From contig NZ_CP150637.1 in NCBI RefSeq assembly GCF_038500265.1, forward strand, positions 2,249,501 through 2,313,500: DNA of 64,000 bases, read 5' to 3'. The translations under genes and the position numbers were made by a program. Position 1 is the stretch's first letter. Each line of letters opens with the position of its first letter. This stretch comes from Ignatzschineria larvae DSM 13226 (GTDB lineage Bacteria; Pseudomonadota; Gammaproteobacteria; Cardiobacteriales; Wohlfahrtiimonadaceae). The notes beneath the pieces are model-generated. The model saw only the letters and a program-made list of their open reading frames with translations. It searched no databases and was not told where the DNA came from. Shown here piece by piece: positions 48,228 to 57,862 of this stretch.

Positions 48228-49604
48228 ATGACAAATAAAATATTTAATGAAGCCCTCATCGCGAAATACGATAAAGCAGGCCCTCGCTACACTTCCTATC
48301 CTACGGCAGTGCAATTTACCGACGAATTTGGCAACAAAGAGTATATCGAAGCGGCGAAAGCCTCTAATGAAAGGCTTAATCCGCTGTCTCTCTATTTTCA
48401 TATTCCTTTCTGCGCTACGATCTGTTTCTACTGCGGTTGTAACAAAATTATCACCAAAAATCGTAAACGCTCTGAACCTTATCTTGAACGTCTCTTCAAA
48501 GAGATGGAGATGCAAGGAGCACTCTTTAGTAACCGCGCGCCGGCAAAACAATTACATTGGGGCGGTGGGACACCGACATTCCTCTCTCATGATGAGATGC
48601 GTGCCTTAATGGATAAAACCCGCGAAGAGTTTAATCTACTGCCGAATGATGAGGCGGAAGTCTCTATTGAGGTTGATCCTCGGGAAGCGAATGCCGATAC
48701 GGTTCGTTTCCTTCGCTCTATCGGTTTTAATCGCCTCAGTATGGGCGTGCAAGATTTCGATGATAAAGTGCAATTAGCGGTCAATCGTATTCAACCGAAA
48801 GAGATCACGATCGAAACCTTAACGGCAGCGCGAGAATGTGGCTTTAACTCCATCTCTATCGATCTGATCTATGGATTACCCTTCCAAACTGTTGAGACCT
48901 TTGATCGTACCCTTGATGATATTATCGCGCTCTCACCTGATCGTCTCTCCGTCTTCAACTATGCGCATATGCCCCATCTCTTTAAAACACAAAAGCAGAT
49001 GAATGCCGCAGATATGCCATCGCCACAAGAGAAGCTCTTAATCCTTAAATTGGTGATTGAGCGTCTAACGGATGCCGGCTATGTCTATATTGGGATGGAT
49101 CACTTTGCAAAACCCACAGATCAACTTGCGATTGCACAGCAAGAGGGTCTACTCTACCGGAATTTCCAAGGCTATAGTACGCATGCGGATTGTGATGTTG
49201 TAGGAATGGGCGTCTCTTCAATCTCGCAAATTGGGGATATCTACTCACAAAATGCCAAAACGATGCCGCAATATGAAGAGCGGATCGATAGTGGCCAACT
49301 CGCTATTATGCGCGGTGTTAAACTCACGCGCGATGATGTGATTCGCCGGCATGTGATTACAGAAATTATGTGTAATCTCAAACTCGATCTTGATCAAGTG
49401 AGCCGAGATTTCAATATCGATGCGCGGGAATATTTTAAAGCGGATCTTCCAGAGCTTGAAGCGATGCAAGATGATGGCTTAATCATTGTGGATAAAGATA
49501 AGTATTATGTACAAGATGCCGGTCGCCTTTTAATTCGTAATATCGGCATGGTCTTCGATGCTTATCTGCAAAAAAATGATAATCGCTTCTCTCGCGTTAT
49601 CTAA
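48228..49604 (+). CDS. hemN: Oxygen-independent coproporphyrinogen III oxidase HemN
   Basis: HemN is a radical-SAM enzyme that decarboxylates coproporphyrinogen III in haem synthesis without oxygen. The 458-residue protein has PRYTSYPTAVQF near the start and the cluster-binding Cys62-x3-Cys66-x2-Cys69 followed by Cys71, the same numbers as E. coli HemN. It also has WGGGTPTFL for SAM binding and the C-terminal HemN domain. The ATG at 48,228 follows AGGTAAT. An FNR-like half site lies about 110 bp upstream but is weak. Confidence 0.96.
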   Translation: MTNKIFNEALIAKYDKAGPRYTSYPTAVQFTDEFGNKEYIEAAKASNERLNPLSLYFHIPFCATICFYCGCNKIITKNRKRSEPYLERLFKEMEMQGALFSNRAPAKQLHWGGGTPTFLSHDEMRALMDKTREEFNLLPNDEAEVSIEVDPREANADTVRFLRSIGFNRLSMGVQDFDDKVQLAVNRIQPKEITIETLTAARECGFNSISIDLIYGLPFQTVETFDRTLDDIIALSPDRLSVFNYAHMPHLFKTQKQMNAADMPSPQEKLLILKLVIERLTDAGYVYIGMDHFAKPTDQLAIAQQEGLLYRNFQGYSTHADCDVVGMGVSSISQIGDIYSQNAKTMPQYEERIDSGQLAIMRGVKLTRDDVIRRHVITEIMCNLKLDLDQVSRDFNIDAREYFKADLPELEAMQDDGLIIVDKDKYYVQDAGRLLIRNIGMVFDAYLQKNDNRFSRVI

Positions 49605-49673
49605 TAATATTATTCGCAACAAATCTATACAATATCGTGTTTTTGATTAATCAACTTCTATAAAAACCGATAC

Positions 49674-49711
49674 AAAGCGCTCATTGGAAATCCTCTTTGA
49701 GCGCTTTTTTT
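49674..49711 (+). terminator. Intrinsic terminator after hemN
   Basis: AAAGCGCTCA and TGAGCGCTTT form a perfect 10-bp stem with a 14-nt loop, then TTTT. Confidence 0.92.
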
Positions 49712-50031
49712 ATGCCTTTGATCTCTTCCGAGCCCATGTTCATTAGATCGACAATCGAATCAATAACCCCCGATTAAGATCATATTTCCAATTAATTTCA
49801 AGCAATTAAATGACCATCTACGACTTCTTTTTATCACAAAGAGACCCGCTCTCTATTGCTATAAAAAAATAGCTATGATAGTTTTAAATTATTACATTAT
49901 AAGAACAAACGTTCATCTAGCGAACAAATAAAATAATATAAAAATAATGTATAAGAAAAATAACGTATAAGAAAAATAATAACGATATTTAAGTCCCTAC
50001 CCTATTTTTTATAACAACAAAGGAGGTCAAG
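49712..50031. other. Leader region of the DUF485-actP operon
   Basis: About 320 bp without a gene. It holds a GAACAAACGTTC dyad near 49,905 and two tandem near-copies of ATAAyGTATAAGAAAAA at about 49,947-49,980, shortly before the ribosome-binding site. Their role is unknown. Confidence 0.4.
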
Positions 50032-50391
50032 ATGTCCACACATCTTACGGAGGAACGCGCAGAGCGCGATTATGATGAGATGATTACCGCGGTCGGTCAA
50101 TCCCCTCGATTTTATGAAATTGTCAAAAAGAAACAGTTCTTTAGCTTAACGCTTCTCGCGCTTACGCTCGGATTTTATATTCTGCTCATGCTCGCAGTAG
50201 CCTTTGCACCTGATCTTGTGGCCAAACCGATTGTAGAGGGAGGTGTTACAACTTGGGGAATTATCGCCGGATTCTTTCTGATTATCTGGACCATTCTCTT
50301 AACCGCTTACTACATTCAAAAAACGAATCGTGTCTTCGACCCTATGAATGAAGCGCTACTTGAGGAGGCCGCGAATGAAACGCTTAAATAA
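50032..50391 (+). CDS. yjcH: DUF485 membrane protein (YjcH-like), acetate permease partner
   Basis: The 119-residue protein has two membrane helices (about residues 40-62 and 75-100) and the DUF485 pattern, in which Pro-Arg-Phe near residue 23 precedes a basic stretch. It occurs upstream of actP in many proteobacteria and is thought to be a small subunit or partner of the symporter; its action is not established. AAGGAGGT gives a near-perfect ribosome-binding site. Its 3' end overlaps actP by 17 bp. Confidence 0.9.
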   Translation: MSTHLTEERAERDYDEMITAVGQSPRFYEIVKKKQFFSLTLLALTLGFYILLMLAVAFAPDLVAKPIVEGGVTTWGIIAGFFLIIWTILLTAYYIQKTNRVFDPMNEALLEEAANETLK

Positions 50392-52168
50392 TAGACGCTC
50401 AAATAGTCAATACCTAAATAGTGCATCCTCACACTCTCTACCCGTAAAGCAAAATCAAGAGAGGCATAGAATGCGCTTTGGAACACTCGTTGCCGGACTC
50501 ATTATCAGCTCACCGCTGCTCTCTACTGCTTTTGCCCAACATGCATCCGGAGGAAAGAATTGGACGGCGATTGCGATGTTCTTCGTCTTTGTTTTAGCAA
50601 CCCTCTATATCACCTTCTGGGCGGCGAATAAAACGAAGTCAGCCTCTGATTTCTATACTGCAGGTGGCGGTTTATCTGGCTTTCAAAATGGTTTAGCGAT
50701 TGCCGGAGATTATCTCTCCTCTGCCTCATTCCTGGGTATCTCGGCGATGGTCTTCACCTCGGGTTATGATGGGTTAATCTACTCTTTCGGCTTCTTTATT
50801 GGCTGGCCTGTGATTCTCTTCCTAATGGCGGAACGTTTCCGGAACCTCGGCCGTTTTACCTTTGCCGATGTGACTGCTTACCGTTTAAAACAGCGCCCTA
50901 TTCGAATTTTAGCGGCGTTCTCCACAATGGCAATTGTACTGCTCTATCTCATTGCGCAGATGGTGGGTGCGGGGAAACTCATTGAGTTACTCTTTGGCCT
51001 TAACTATGGTTTAGCGGTAATGATCGTAGGGGTTTTAATGGTCCTTTACGTGCTCTTTGGTGGAATGTTAGCGACCACTTGGGTGCAGATGATTAAAGCA
51101 GTCTTGATTCTCTTTGGCGCAACATTAATGTCTGTCGTTGTGCTCTATTGGTCTGGCTTTAGCCTCGAAACGCTCTTTAGTAATGCCATTGCGAAGAGCC
51201 CAAAAGGCATTGATATTATGAAGCCAGGATTACAATTCCCAAATCCCATTGATGCGATATCTCTCGGCGTTGGTTTAATGTTTGGAACGGCTGGGTTGCC
51301 CCATATTCTTATGCGATTCTTCACCGTTAAAGATGCCAAAGAAGCGCGTAAATCTGTACTCTATGCCACAAGTTTTATTGGCTACTTCTATCTCTTGATG
51401 TTTATTATCGGCTTTGGTGCTATTGTCTATGTGATGGGTGTACCGGAGTATATGAGCGGAGAATCCCTCATTGGCGGGAATAATATGGCGGCGATCCATC
51501 TTGCTCACGCAGTCGGTGGTAATCTCTTCTTAGGATTTATGTCAGCGGTGACCTTTGCCACACTCGTAGCCGTTGTTGCCGGCTTAACACTCTCGGGGGC
51601 TTCTGCGATTAGTCATGATATCTATGCCAATGTGATCATGAAAGGGAAACCGAACATGCAAACGGAGCTGAAAATCTCCCGTTATACAACGATTGCATTG
51701 GGCGTCATTGCGATTCTGCTAGGGATGATGTTTGAAAATCAAAACGTCGCCTTTGTCGTAGGGCTTGCGTTCTCTATCGGTGCATCGGCGAACTTCCCAC
51801 TACTCTTCCTCTCGATGTATTGGAAAAAGCTCTCCACACGGGGCGCTGTCATTGGAGGTGCGGCAGGTTTAGTTTCTGCAGTGATTATGATTATCCTTGG
51901 CCCTGAAGTATGGGGGAAAGTCTTAGGTAATGGTGAGGGTATTCTACCGTATAACAACCCGGCACTTTTCTCGATTCCGATTGCCTTTATCGTGACGATG
52001 ATCTTCTCATTAACCGATAAATCTGAAGAGGCAAAAGCAGAACAAGCGCTCTTCTCAGGTCAATATGTTCGTTCGCAAGTGGGCGGTGAAGGGATTGCCG
52101 AGGCGATTCAACAATATCGTCAAGTCAATCACCCTGATTTTAATAAGACAGAGTCTAACAAATCATGA
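50375..52168 (+). CDS. actP: Cation/acetate symporter ActP
   Basis: ActP is a sodium:solute symporter (SSS family) for acetate and similar short acids. The 597-residue protein has a signal-like N-terminus ([22 protein letters not shown] about residues 33-54), then about 13 helices with [33 protein letters not shown] (in parts) and the [15 protein letters not shown] signature. The start at 50,375 follows GAGGAGG within the DUF485 gene. Unlike the E. coli acs-yjcH-actP operon, no acs adjoins; the CoA-transferase at 16.7 kb could activate acetate instead. Confidence 0.93.
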   Translation: MKRLNNRRSNSQYLNSASSHSLPVKQNQERHRMRFGTLVAGLIISSPLLSTAFAQHASGGKNWTAIAMFFVFVLATLYITFWAANKTKSASDFYTAGGGLSGFQNGLAIAGDYLSSASFLGISAMVFTSGYDGLIYSFGFFIGWPVILFLMAERFRNLGRFTFADVTAYRLKQRPIRILAAFSTMAIVLLYLIAQMVGAGKLIELLFGLNYGLAVMIVGVLMVLYVLFGGMLATTWVQMIKAVLILFGATLMSVVVLYWSGFSLETLFSNAIAKSPKGIDIMKPGLQFPNPIDAISLGVGLMFGTAGLPHILMRFFTVKDAKEARKSVLYATSFIGYFYLLMFIIGFGAIVYVMGVPEYMSGESLIGGNNMAAIHLAHAVGGNLFLGFMSAVTFATLVAVVAGLTLSGASAISHDIYANVIMKGKPNMQTELKISRYTTIALGVIAILLGMMFENQNVAFVVGLAFSIGASANFPLLFLSMYWKKLSTRGAVIGGAAGLVSAVIMIILGPEVWGKVLGNGEGILPYNNPALFSIPIAFIVTMIFSLTDKSEEAKAEQALFSGQYVRSQVGGEGIAEAIQQYRQVNHPDFNKTESNKS

Positions 52169-52231
52169 TGCTTTAAATATTCAGTAGAATGATTAATGGT
52201 AGATTACTCACCATAAACAAAAAATAGCTAA

Positions 52232-52264
52232 AAGGATCGTTTCATAAGAAGCGATCCTTCTTTA
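52232..52264 (+). terminator. Intrinsic terminator after actP
   Basis: AAGGATCG and CGATCCTT form an 8-bp stem with a 12-nt loop, followed by CTTTATAT. The T-run is modest. Confidence 0.7.
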
Positions 52265-52397
52265 TATGATTGAACCGGCTTCAATGAATCGTCTCTCTTT
52301 TTACAGCATTAATAGTCGTGATCAATCCTTTAAAAAGGATTTTTTTGCCAAATTGAGTACAATAGATCCTAATAATGAACAAAATAAGGGATCAATG

Positions 52398-53246
52398 ATG
52401 ACATATTATATCGGTGCGCATGTGAGCGCCGCAGGTGGTGTACAAAATAGTGTGAAAAATGCCCATGAGATTGGCGCGAATGCTTTTGCTCTCTTCACCA
52501 AGAATAATCGTCGCTGGGAAGGACCACCGCTTAAAAAAGCAGATATTGAGAGCTATCAACGCTTTTTACAAGTCTATCAATACTCACCGAAACATATTTT
52601 GCCCCATGCGAGTTACCTGATTAATCCTGGTCACCACGATCCTGAACAATTAGCGAAATCTCGTAATGCACTGTTAGATGAGTTTCAACGCTGTGAACAG
52701 CTCGGCATTGAACTCATCAATTTCCATCCCGGTAGCCACCTCAATAAGATGCCGGTGAATGATTGCTTAGCTACCATTGCGGAATCCATTAATATGGTAT
52801 TAGATCAGACAAAAGGCGTGACCGCCGTGATTGAAAATACCGCCGGACAAGGTTCAAACTTAGGTTTTGATTTTGAACACCTTGCGCGCATCATCGAAGA
52901 TGTAGAAGATAAGAGTCGTGTGGGCGTTTGTATCGATACTTGCCACGCCTTTGCGGCTGGCTATGAGCTTCGAACTGAAGAGGGCTGCGATCAAACTTTT
53001 GAAACTTTTGATAAAGTTGTTGGGTTTGATTATCTTCGAGCGCTCCATCTCAATGACTCTAAAGGGGCTTTCGCTAGTCGTGTGGATCGGCACCATAGTT
53101 TAGGCAAAGGGGAGATTGGTGAAACACCGTTCCGCTATATTATGCAAGATGATCGTTTTCGCAATATGCCATTAATTCTCGAAACCATTGAGCCGGAAAT
53201 TTGGAAAGATGAGATCGCATGGCTACGCTCTTTAGAAGCAAAATAG
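52398..53246 (+). CDS. nfo: Endonuclease IV (AP endonuclease Nfo)
   Basis: Nfo cuts DNA 5' of abasic sites and follows DNA glycosylases in base-excision repair. The 282-residue protein matches the family from [11 protein letters not shown] at the start through [35 protein letters not shown] and LETIEPE; the zinc-binding His, Glu and Asp residues are in place. Two adjacent ATGs lie behind AAGGG; the second (52,398) has the better spacing. The ORF could extend upstream but that part is not conserved in appearance. Confidence 0.95.
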   Translation: MTYYIGAHVSAAGGVQNSVKNAHEIGANAFALFTKNNRRWEGPPLKKADIESYQRFLQVYQYSPKHILPHASYLINPGHHDPEQLAKSRNALLDEFQRCEQLGIELINFHPGSHLNKMPVNDCLATIAESINMVLDQTKGVTAVIENTAGQGSNLGFDFEHLARIIEDVEDKSRVGVCIDTCHAFAAGYELRTEEGCDQTFETFDKVVGFDYLRALHLNDSKGAFASRVDRHHSLGKGEIGETPFRYIMQDDRFRNMPLILETIEPEIWKDEIAWLRSLEAK

Positions 53247-53265
53247 TTTGAAATAATAAAAGCAA

Positions 53266-53320
53266 GATCAGTTCAAAATAGACTGATCCAAATGCCGACC
53301 TGTCGCTTGTAATCAGCATA
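53266..53320 (-). repeat. Degenerate fragment of the dispersed repeat, copy 7
   Basis: GATCAGTTCAAAATAGACTG and AAATGCCGAC, TCG and TTG blocks align with the first ~55 bp of copies 4 and 5 in the same order and spacing, with scattered substitutions. The rest of the element is missing. It lies just beyond nfo and before the metE terminator. Confidence 0.6.
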
Positions 53321-53322
53321 GA

Positions 53323-53367
53323 CAAAAAAATCCCTATCCTGTTTAGTGATAAACAATAGATAGGGAT
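53323..53367 (-). terminator. Intrinsic terminator after metE
   Basis: On the minus strand ATCCCTATC and GATAGGGAT form a 9-bp stem around a 20-nt loop, followed by TTTTTT. Confidence 0.85.
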
Positions 53368-53440
53368 AAGTCACACAATGAGGCTGATTCAATATAATGA
53401 TTCATTGTCACTAATAATGACAACCATAAAAGCAATGATA

Positions 53441-55750
53441 TTACTCTGCTTGATACTTTTGACGTAGCGATTTAGTCGCAGCGACAAGGTGATTCAATGC
53501 CTCGCGTACTTCATCCCATCCTCGAGTTTTAAGACCGCAATCAGGGTTGATCCAAATCCGCTCTTTCGGCAGATATTCCGTCGCCCGTTCGATCAAGGTT
53601 TCGATCTCTTGCGTCGTGGGAATTCGCGGGGAGTGAATATCATAAACCCCAGGGCCGATATCATTTGGATATTGGAACTCCCTGAAAACATCGAGCAGTT
53701 TCATGTGAGAGCGGGACGTTTCAATCGTAATCACATCGGCATCGAGATTGGCAATCGAGTGAATAATCTCATTGAAGTTGGAATAACACATGTGAGTATG
53801 AATCTGTGTGGTGGACGCAACGCCGGAACTACTCAATCTAAAGGCACGCTCTGCCCACTCAAGATAGGCCGCTTGTCGTGCTTTACGAAGCGGTAATAGC
53901 TCTCGAATCGCCGGCTCATCGATCTGAATAATATGTACGCCGGCTGCTTCTAAATCTTGTACCTCATCACGCAAGGCTAAAGCAATTTGATAAGCAGTTG
54001 TCTCATCGGACTCATCATCCCGCGGGAAGGACCACGAAAGAATGGTAACGGGACCTGTAAGCATTCCTTTTACCGGAAGATTTGTTAAACTCTGTGCATA
54101 TTGAATCCACTCAACAGTAATCGCTTTCGGACGAGCAACATCCCCATAAATAATCGGGGGTTTGACGCAGCGAGAACCATAACTCTGTACCCAACCAAAT
54201 TGAGTAAAGGCAAAGCCATCTAAGTTCTCACCAAAATACTCCACCATGTCATTCCGCTCAGCTTCACCATGCACTAAAACATCTAGACCGAGCTTCTCTT
54301 GCTCTTCAATAGCATATTGAATCTGTGCTTGAATCGCCGTTTTATATTCTGCCTCACTAATTCCCCCTAAACGGTACTGTAATCGAGTTTGACGAATATC
54401 CCCTGTTTGTGGGAATGAACCGATTGTCGTTGTTGGGAAAAGAGGTAATTGGAATTTAGCTGCTTGTAGCGCTGCGCGCACCGTAAAAGGATCATTGCGC
54501 TTAGCATCTTCTGGGCGAATGTCGGCAATTCGTTTGGCAACAGCACTATTGTGAATTCGAGTGGACGTTTCACGTGAAACTTGAATAGCACTTGCTTTCG
54601 CTAGAGCATCGCTCACAGCTTCTCTTCCTTGATTTAACCCTTGGGTCAATACTTCAATTTCGGTAATTTTCTGAATACCAAATGCTAGCCAACTGCGAAT
54701 TTCCGCATCGAGTTTCTCCTCGGCATTGAGATCGACCGGCACATGCAGAAGAGAAGAAGAGGAGCCCACCCACAATTGATCACCCCACTGTTTAGCAAGG
54801 GGTTCTAAAATCGTTAAGCTTTTCGCTAGATCATTCGCCCAAATATTACGACCATCCACCAATCCCACTGACAAAATTTTATCACTCGGCCAGGCAGATG
54901 CTACCGAATCAAGATCCCCTCGTACCGCATCAATATGTAACCCTGCTACCGGCAATGTTTTGACCGTATTAAGATTATCACCAATTTCATCAAAATAGGT
55001 TGTGAGAATCAAGCGATCACTCACCGCAGCTAAAGCCTCATAAACGGTAGTAAATGCCGCTCGCCATTCATCAGAGAGATCTAAGGCTAAAATCGGCTCA
55101 TCGATCTGAATCCAATCCGCCCCGCTCTCGGCAAGTTTCACTAAAATCGCACGATAAGCCTCGATTAAGGCCGGTACTAAAGTAAGTTTAGAGAAAGTCT
55201 CTCCTTTAATAGCACTCAGTTTAAGCCACGTTAATGGGCCCACTAATACCGCTTTGACCGCTTGAGGCTCATTGTTGTCATTGGCATTTTGCGCCACATA
55301 CGCTTTCGCCCGCTTTACGGTATCAAAGAGCTTTTGAGAAGAGAGGGTAAAGGTTTGATTCCTAGTGATTTCCGGCACGATATAGTGATAGTTGGTATCA
55401 AACCACTTTGTCATCTCTGAGGCAGGCGCATCTTCGCCGGTGGGCGCCCTACCCCGTGCTACTCGGAAATAGGTATCAAGGCTCACTTCTTCCCCTTGAG
55501 GGTGATTAAATCTCGGCGGGATGACTCCTAGAAGGCTTGAAGTATCTAAAATATGATCGTAGAAAGTAAAATCGCCAACAGTTAATAGATCGAGTCCTTG
55601 TTGTGCTTGCCAAGCAGCTTCCTCAACCGTACGAGCCACGTCTAATAGGGCCTCTTGGGAAATATCCCCGCGCCAATACTTCTCTAATGCAAATTTTAAT
55701 TCACGTTTTGCGCCAATACGAGGGAATCCTAAAATGTGTGCGACAGCCAT
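53441..55750 (-). CDS. metE: Cobalamin-independent methionine synthase MetE
   Basis: MetE methylates homocysteine directly from 5-methyltetrahydropteroyltriglutamate. The 769-residue protein has both halves: the N-terminal domain from LGFPRIGAKRELKFALEKYW, and the catalytic C-terminal barrel with zinc ligands His653 and Cys655 in HTHMCYSNF and a later NPDCGLKTR cysteine. AGGAG six bases before the ATG at 55,750 fixes the start. It is controlled by an upstream SAM-I riboswitch, with a ~280-bp stretch containing 14-bp repeats between the two. Confidence 0.97.
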   Translation of the reverse strand: MAVAHILGFPRIGAKRELKFALEKYWRGDISQEALLDVARTVEEAAWQAQQGLDLLTVGDFTFYDHILDTSSLLGVIPPRFNHPQGEEVSLDTYFRVARGRAPTGEDAPASEMTKWFDTNYHYIVPEITRNQTFTLSSQKLFDTVKRAKAYVAQNANDNNEPQAVKAVLVGPLTWLKLSAIKGETFSKLTLVPALIEAYRAILVKLAESGADWIQIDEPILALDLSDEWRAAFTTVYEALAAVSDRLILTTYFDEIGDNLNTVKTLPVAGLHIDAVRGDLDSVASAWPSDKILSVGLVDGRNIWANDLAKSLTILEPLAKQWGDQLWVGSSSSLLHVPVDLNAEEKLDAEIRSWLAFGIQKITEIEVLTQGLNQGREAVSDALAKASAIQVSRETSTRIHNSAVAKRIADIRPEDAKRNDPFTVRAALQAAKFQLPLFPTTTIGSFPQTGDIRQTRLQYRLGGISEAEYKTAIQAQIQYAIEEQEKLGLDVLVHGEAERNDMVEYFGENLDGFAFTQFGWVQSYGSRCVKPPIIYGDVARPKAITVEWIQYAQSLTNLPVKGMLTGPVTILSWSFPRDDESDETTAYQIALALRDEVQDLEAAGVHIIQIDEPAIRELLPLRKARQAAYLEWAERAFRLSSSGVASTTQIHTHMCYSNFNEIIHSIANLDADVITIETSRSHMKLLDVFREFQYPNDIGPGVYDIHSPRIPTTQEIETLIERATEYLPKERIWINPDCGLKTRGWDEVREALNHLVAATKSLRQKYQAE

Positions 55751-55846
55751 GATTGTCTCCTTTTCTATCCAGTGAGTGCTTATCAATTGAAAATAATTAC
55801 AATAATTTCTTAAAATATTTAGGAAGTGTTCAATATGAAAGGCTTT

Positions 55847-55902
55847 CTATAAGATTTTCTCTATAAGATTTTCTCTATGAGATATTCTCTATAAGATCTT
55901 CT
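55847..55902 (-). repeat. Four tandem 14-bp repeats in the metE 5' leader
   Basis: On the plus strand the units are CTATAAGATTTTCT, CTATAAGATTTTCT, CTATGAGATATTCT and CTATAAGATCTTCT, with a fifth degenerate CTCTGAAATTCTC. They lie between the riboswitch terminator and the metE ribosome-binding site, so they are transcribed only when the riboswitch reads through. Confidence 0.9.
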
Positions 55903-56033
55903 CTCTGAAATTCTCATTCATCATTGTTCATTTCCCTCAAACTCTCCGTTGGTCTCATTTGAATCTTATTGGATTCTTATTGGAATCCTCGATTGACCTA
56001 AGGGGATTTGAGCTTTTGACAATTGAGCTGGCA

Positions 56034-56072
56034 TAAAAAAACCAACACTTTTGTCTTATCAAGCAGTGTTGG
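56034..56072 (-). terminator. Riboswitch-controlled terminator of the metE leader
   Basis: On the minus strand AACCAACACT and AGTGTTGGTT form a perfect 10-bp stem with a loop of about 15 nt, followed by TTTTT. It lies about 14 nt beyond the aptamer P1 helix. Confidence 0.93.
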
Positions 56073-56085
56073 TTAGAATCCAATC

Positions 56086-56204
56086 GCTTTTATCTCTCAG
56101 TAAATCCTTTCGGTTTTACTGTAGGAGTTAGCACCTTAGATACCTTTTTCGTATCCAGGTTGCCGGGTTTCACAGGGCCTGTCCCTCCACCACTCTTGAT
56201 AAAG
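56086..56204 (-). ncRNA. SAM-I (S-box) riboswitch aptamer upstream of metE
   Basis: The minus strand carries TTTATCAAGAG, GGTGGAGGGA, GGCCC-GTGAA, CCCGGCAACC, AAGGTGCTAACTCC and GAGATAAAA in the S-box order. P1 pairs TTTATC with GATAAA at its two ends. The P3 arm (GGATAC-GAAAAAG-GTATC) is a clear hairpin. SAM binding should favour the terminator that follows and repress metE. It is independent in sequence from the metF aptamer in variable regions. Confidence 0.96.
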
Positions 56205-56496
56205 TACGCATTTCGTTTGCGTTCGTTATAATAATCACAGCCTTTTGCAAAAAGCAAACATTTTTGTAAAGGCTTATCCATTTTTAATCAGGATAGTGCT
56301 CTCTAGCTATTGATAATCCTAAGATTACTTTTATAAAAATTTTTGAAAAATATTTCATCAATAAGAGAGAAGCGATCCAAAAAGAGATCGGTAATAGCCC
56401 ATTGAAAAGAGCGCCTCGAGAAGCAGATAAAAAAGCAAAATGATCATCCCATTTTACTCATAATCTCTCCTTAGAGGTGCTCTCTAATCATAGTAC

Positions 56497-56521
56497 AGCA
56501 GTCTTCTTAATGAAGACTGCT
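56497..56521 (-). other. Perfect hairpin downstream of ribokinase gene
   Basis: AGCAGTCTTC and GAAGACTGCT form a 10-bp stem with a 5-nt loop. No T-run follows on either strand, so it is at best a weak terminator or an mRNA 3' end protector for the ribokinase transcript. Confidence 0.5.
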
Positions 56522-56556
56522 AGATAAAGCCTCTTTATCTGAAATCTGAAATCTGA

Positions 56557-57504
56557 TTAATTTTTACTCATCTCTTTCAGAAAATCATCAATCTCAGTAC
56601 GCCAAGGAATAGCGGGTTGAGCCCCCTCTTTCATCACTGCTAAAGCCGCTGCCGCATGCCCCATCACGACTGCTTTTTCGAGCGTTTCCCCCTCTAAAAG
56701 TGCAGTGACTAATACGCCATTAAAGGTATCGCCGGCAGCAATAGTATCAATCGCTTTTACCTTAAATCCCGGCACTAATTCCCCTGTAATTCTCTGTGCA
56801 TCTCGATCGTTGCGGCTCACCCAAGCGCCCCGTTTCCCTAAAGTAATGATGACGGTTTCAATCCCTTTTTGATGCAAAATACGCGCTGCATTATCGGCAC
56901 TCGCATCATCAATGACTTCGATCCCCGTCAAAATTTTAGCTTCGGTTTCATTCGGCGTAATTAGATCAATATTGGCTAAAAATTGATCTGAAAGGGTTTT
57001 TGCAGGTGCTGGATTGAGCACCGTTAACACGCCTTTTTCCTTTGCTTTTTGCGCGGCTAACTCAAGCGCTTCAATCGGGGTTTCTAACTGCATTAAGAGC
57101 GCATCACTCTCAGTAATTTGTGGCATTAAAGGGGTGATAAAATCCACATTCACATGGGCATTAGCGCCGGCATAAATGCCGATCATATTCTCCCCCTCTT
57201 GATTCACAAAAATCATAGCAACGCCGGTTTTTTCATTCGGGATCGCTTTAATAAATTCAGTTTGAATCTGATCTTTGGCAAATTGGGCAATGGCAGCTGT
57301 CCCCATCTCATCATCTCCGACAGCAGAGATAAAGTGAATATTCGCACCTGCTCGACCTGCCGCTACTGCTTGGTTGGCCCCTTTACCCCCCAGTGCCACT
57401 TGGTAATGATCGCCGGCAAGGGTTTCTCCTGGCGCTAAAAAATGGGGAACTTTTAAAATATAATCCACATTACTACTACCTAATACGACTAATTTTTTCT
57501 TCAT
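56557..57504 (-). CDS. rbsK: Ribokinase (PfkB family)
   Basis: It phosphorylates ribose at O5 for entry into the pentose phosphate pathway. The 315-residue protein has the PfkB signatures: GGKGANQAVAAGRAG near residue 39 and DTIAAGDTFNG with the catalytic base Asp259; SNVDYILKVPHF at the start fits ribokinase. Length is typical. No ribose transporter or rbsR adjoins, so it may act on ribose from nucleoside breakdown, and another nucleoside or sugar cannot be excluded. AGGA lies about 8-12 bases before the ATG. Confidence 0.87.
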   Translation of the reverse strand: MKKKLVVLGSSNVDYILKVPHFLAPGETLAGDHYQVALGGKGANQAVAAGRAGANIHFISAVGDDEMGTAAIAQFAKDQIQTEFIKAIPNEKTGVAMIFVNQEGENMIGIYAGANAHVNVDFITPLMPQITESDALLMQLETPIEALELAAQKAKEKGVLTVLNPAPAKTLSDQFLANIDLITPNETEAKILTGIEVIDDASADNAARILHQKGIETVIITLGKRGAWVSRNDRDAQRITGELVPGFKVKAIDTIAAGDTFNGVLVTALLEGETLEKAVVMGHAAAALAVMKEGAQPAIPWRTEIDDFLKEMSKN

Positions 57505-57862
57505 AAGCTCTATCCTATCCGCATTGCAACATTCAATTGAGAGTTATTTTACCCTGTATTATTTCGCATACACGCATTACTTTTACCCCATTCTAACGGA
57601 TTTTAAACTAACAATAGGTTTTTGATTTAAAAAAATAATTATTCTATTTCATTGCTTTTTAAATATAGCTAGTTTATATCTAAAGATAGGTTGTCTAACA
57701 ATAATACAACTCGAAAGTGTGGCAATATATTCTGTAGCGCTACCGCATAAATCGGCAACCTGTAATCTCGATCCCACAAGATCGATTACAACAATAACAA
57801 CAAAATATTAAAAATCGCGGCTTCACACAATAGTAGCCGTAAACCATCAGAGGATAGATACA
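57505..57862. other. Divergent intergenic region rbsK / gltI, no gene seen
   Basis: About 358 bp. It must hold two promoters. No CRP-like or other recognised operator stood out. Confidence 0.4.

Noticed and set aside
55751..56556. Cobalamin riboswitch in front of metE
   Set aside because: The leader was read for a B12-box (GCCACTG-type) and none was seen; the structured element there is a SAM-I aptamer.
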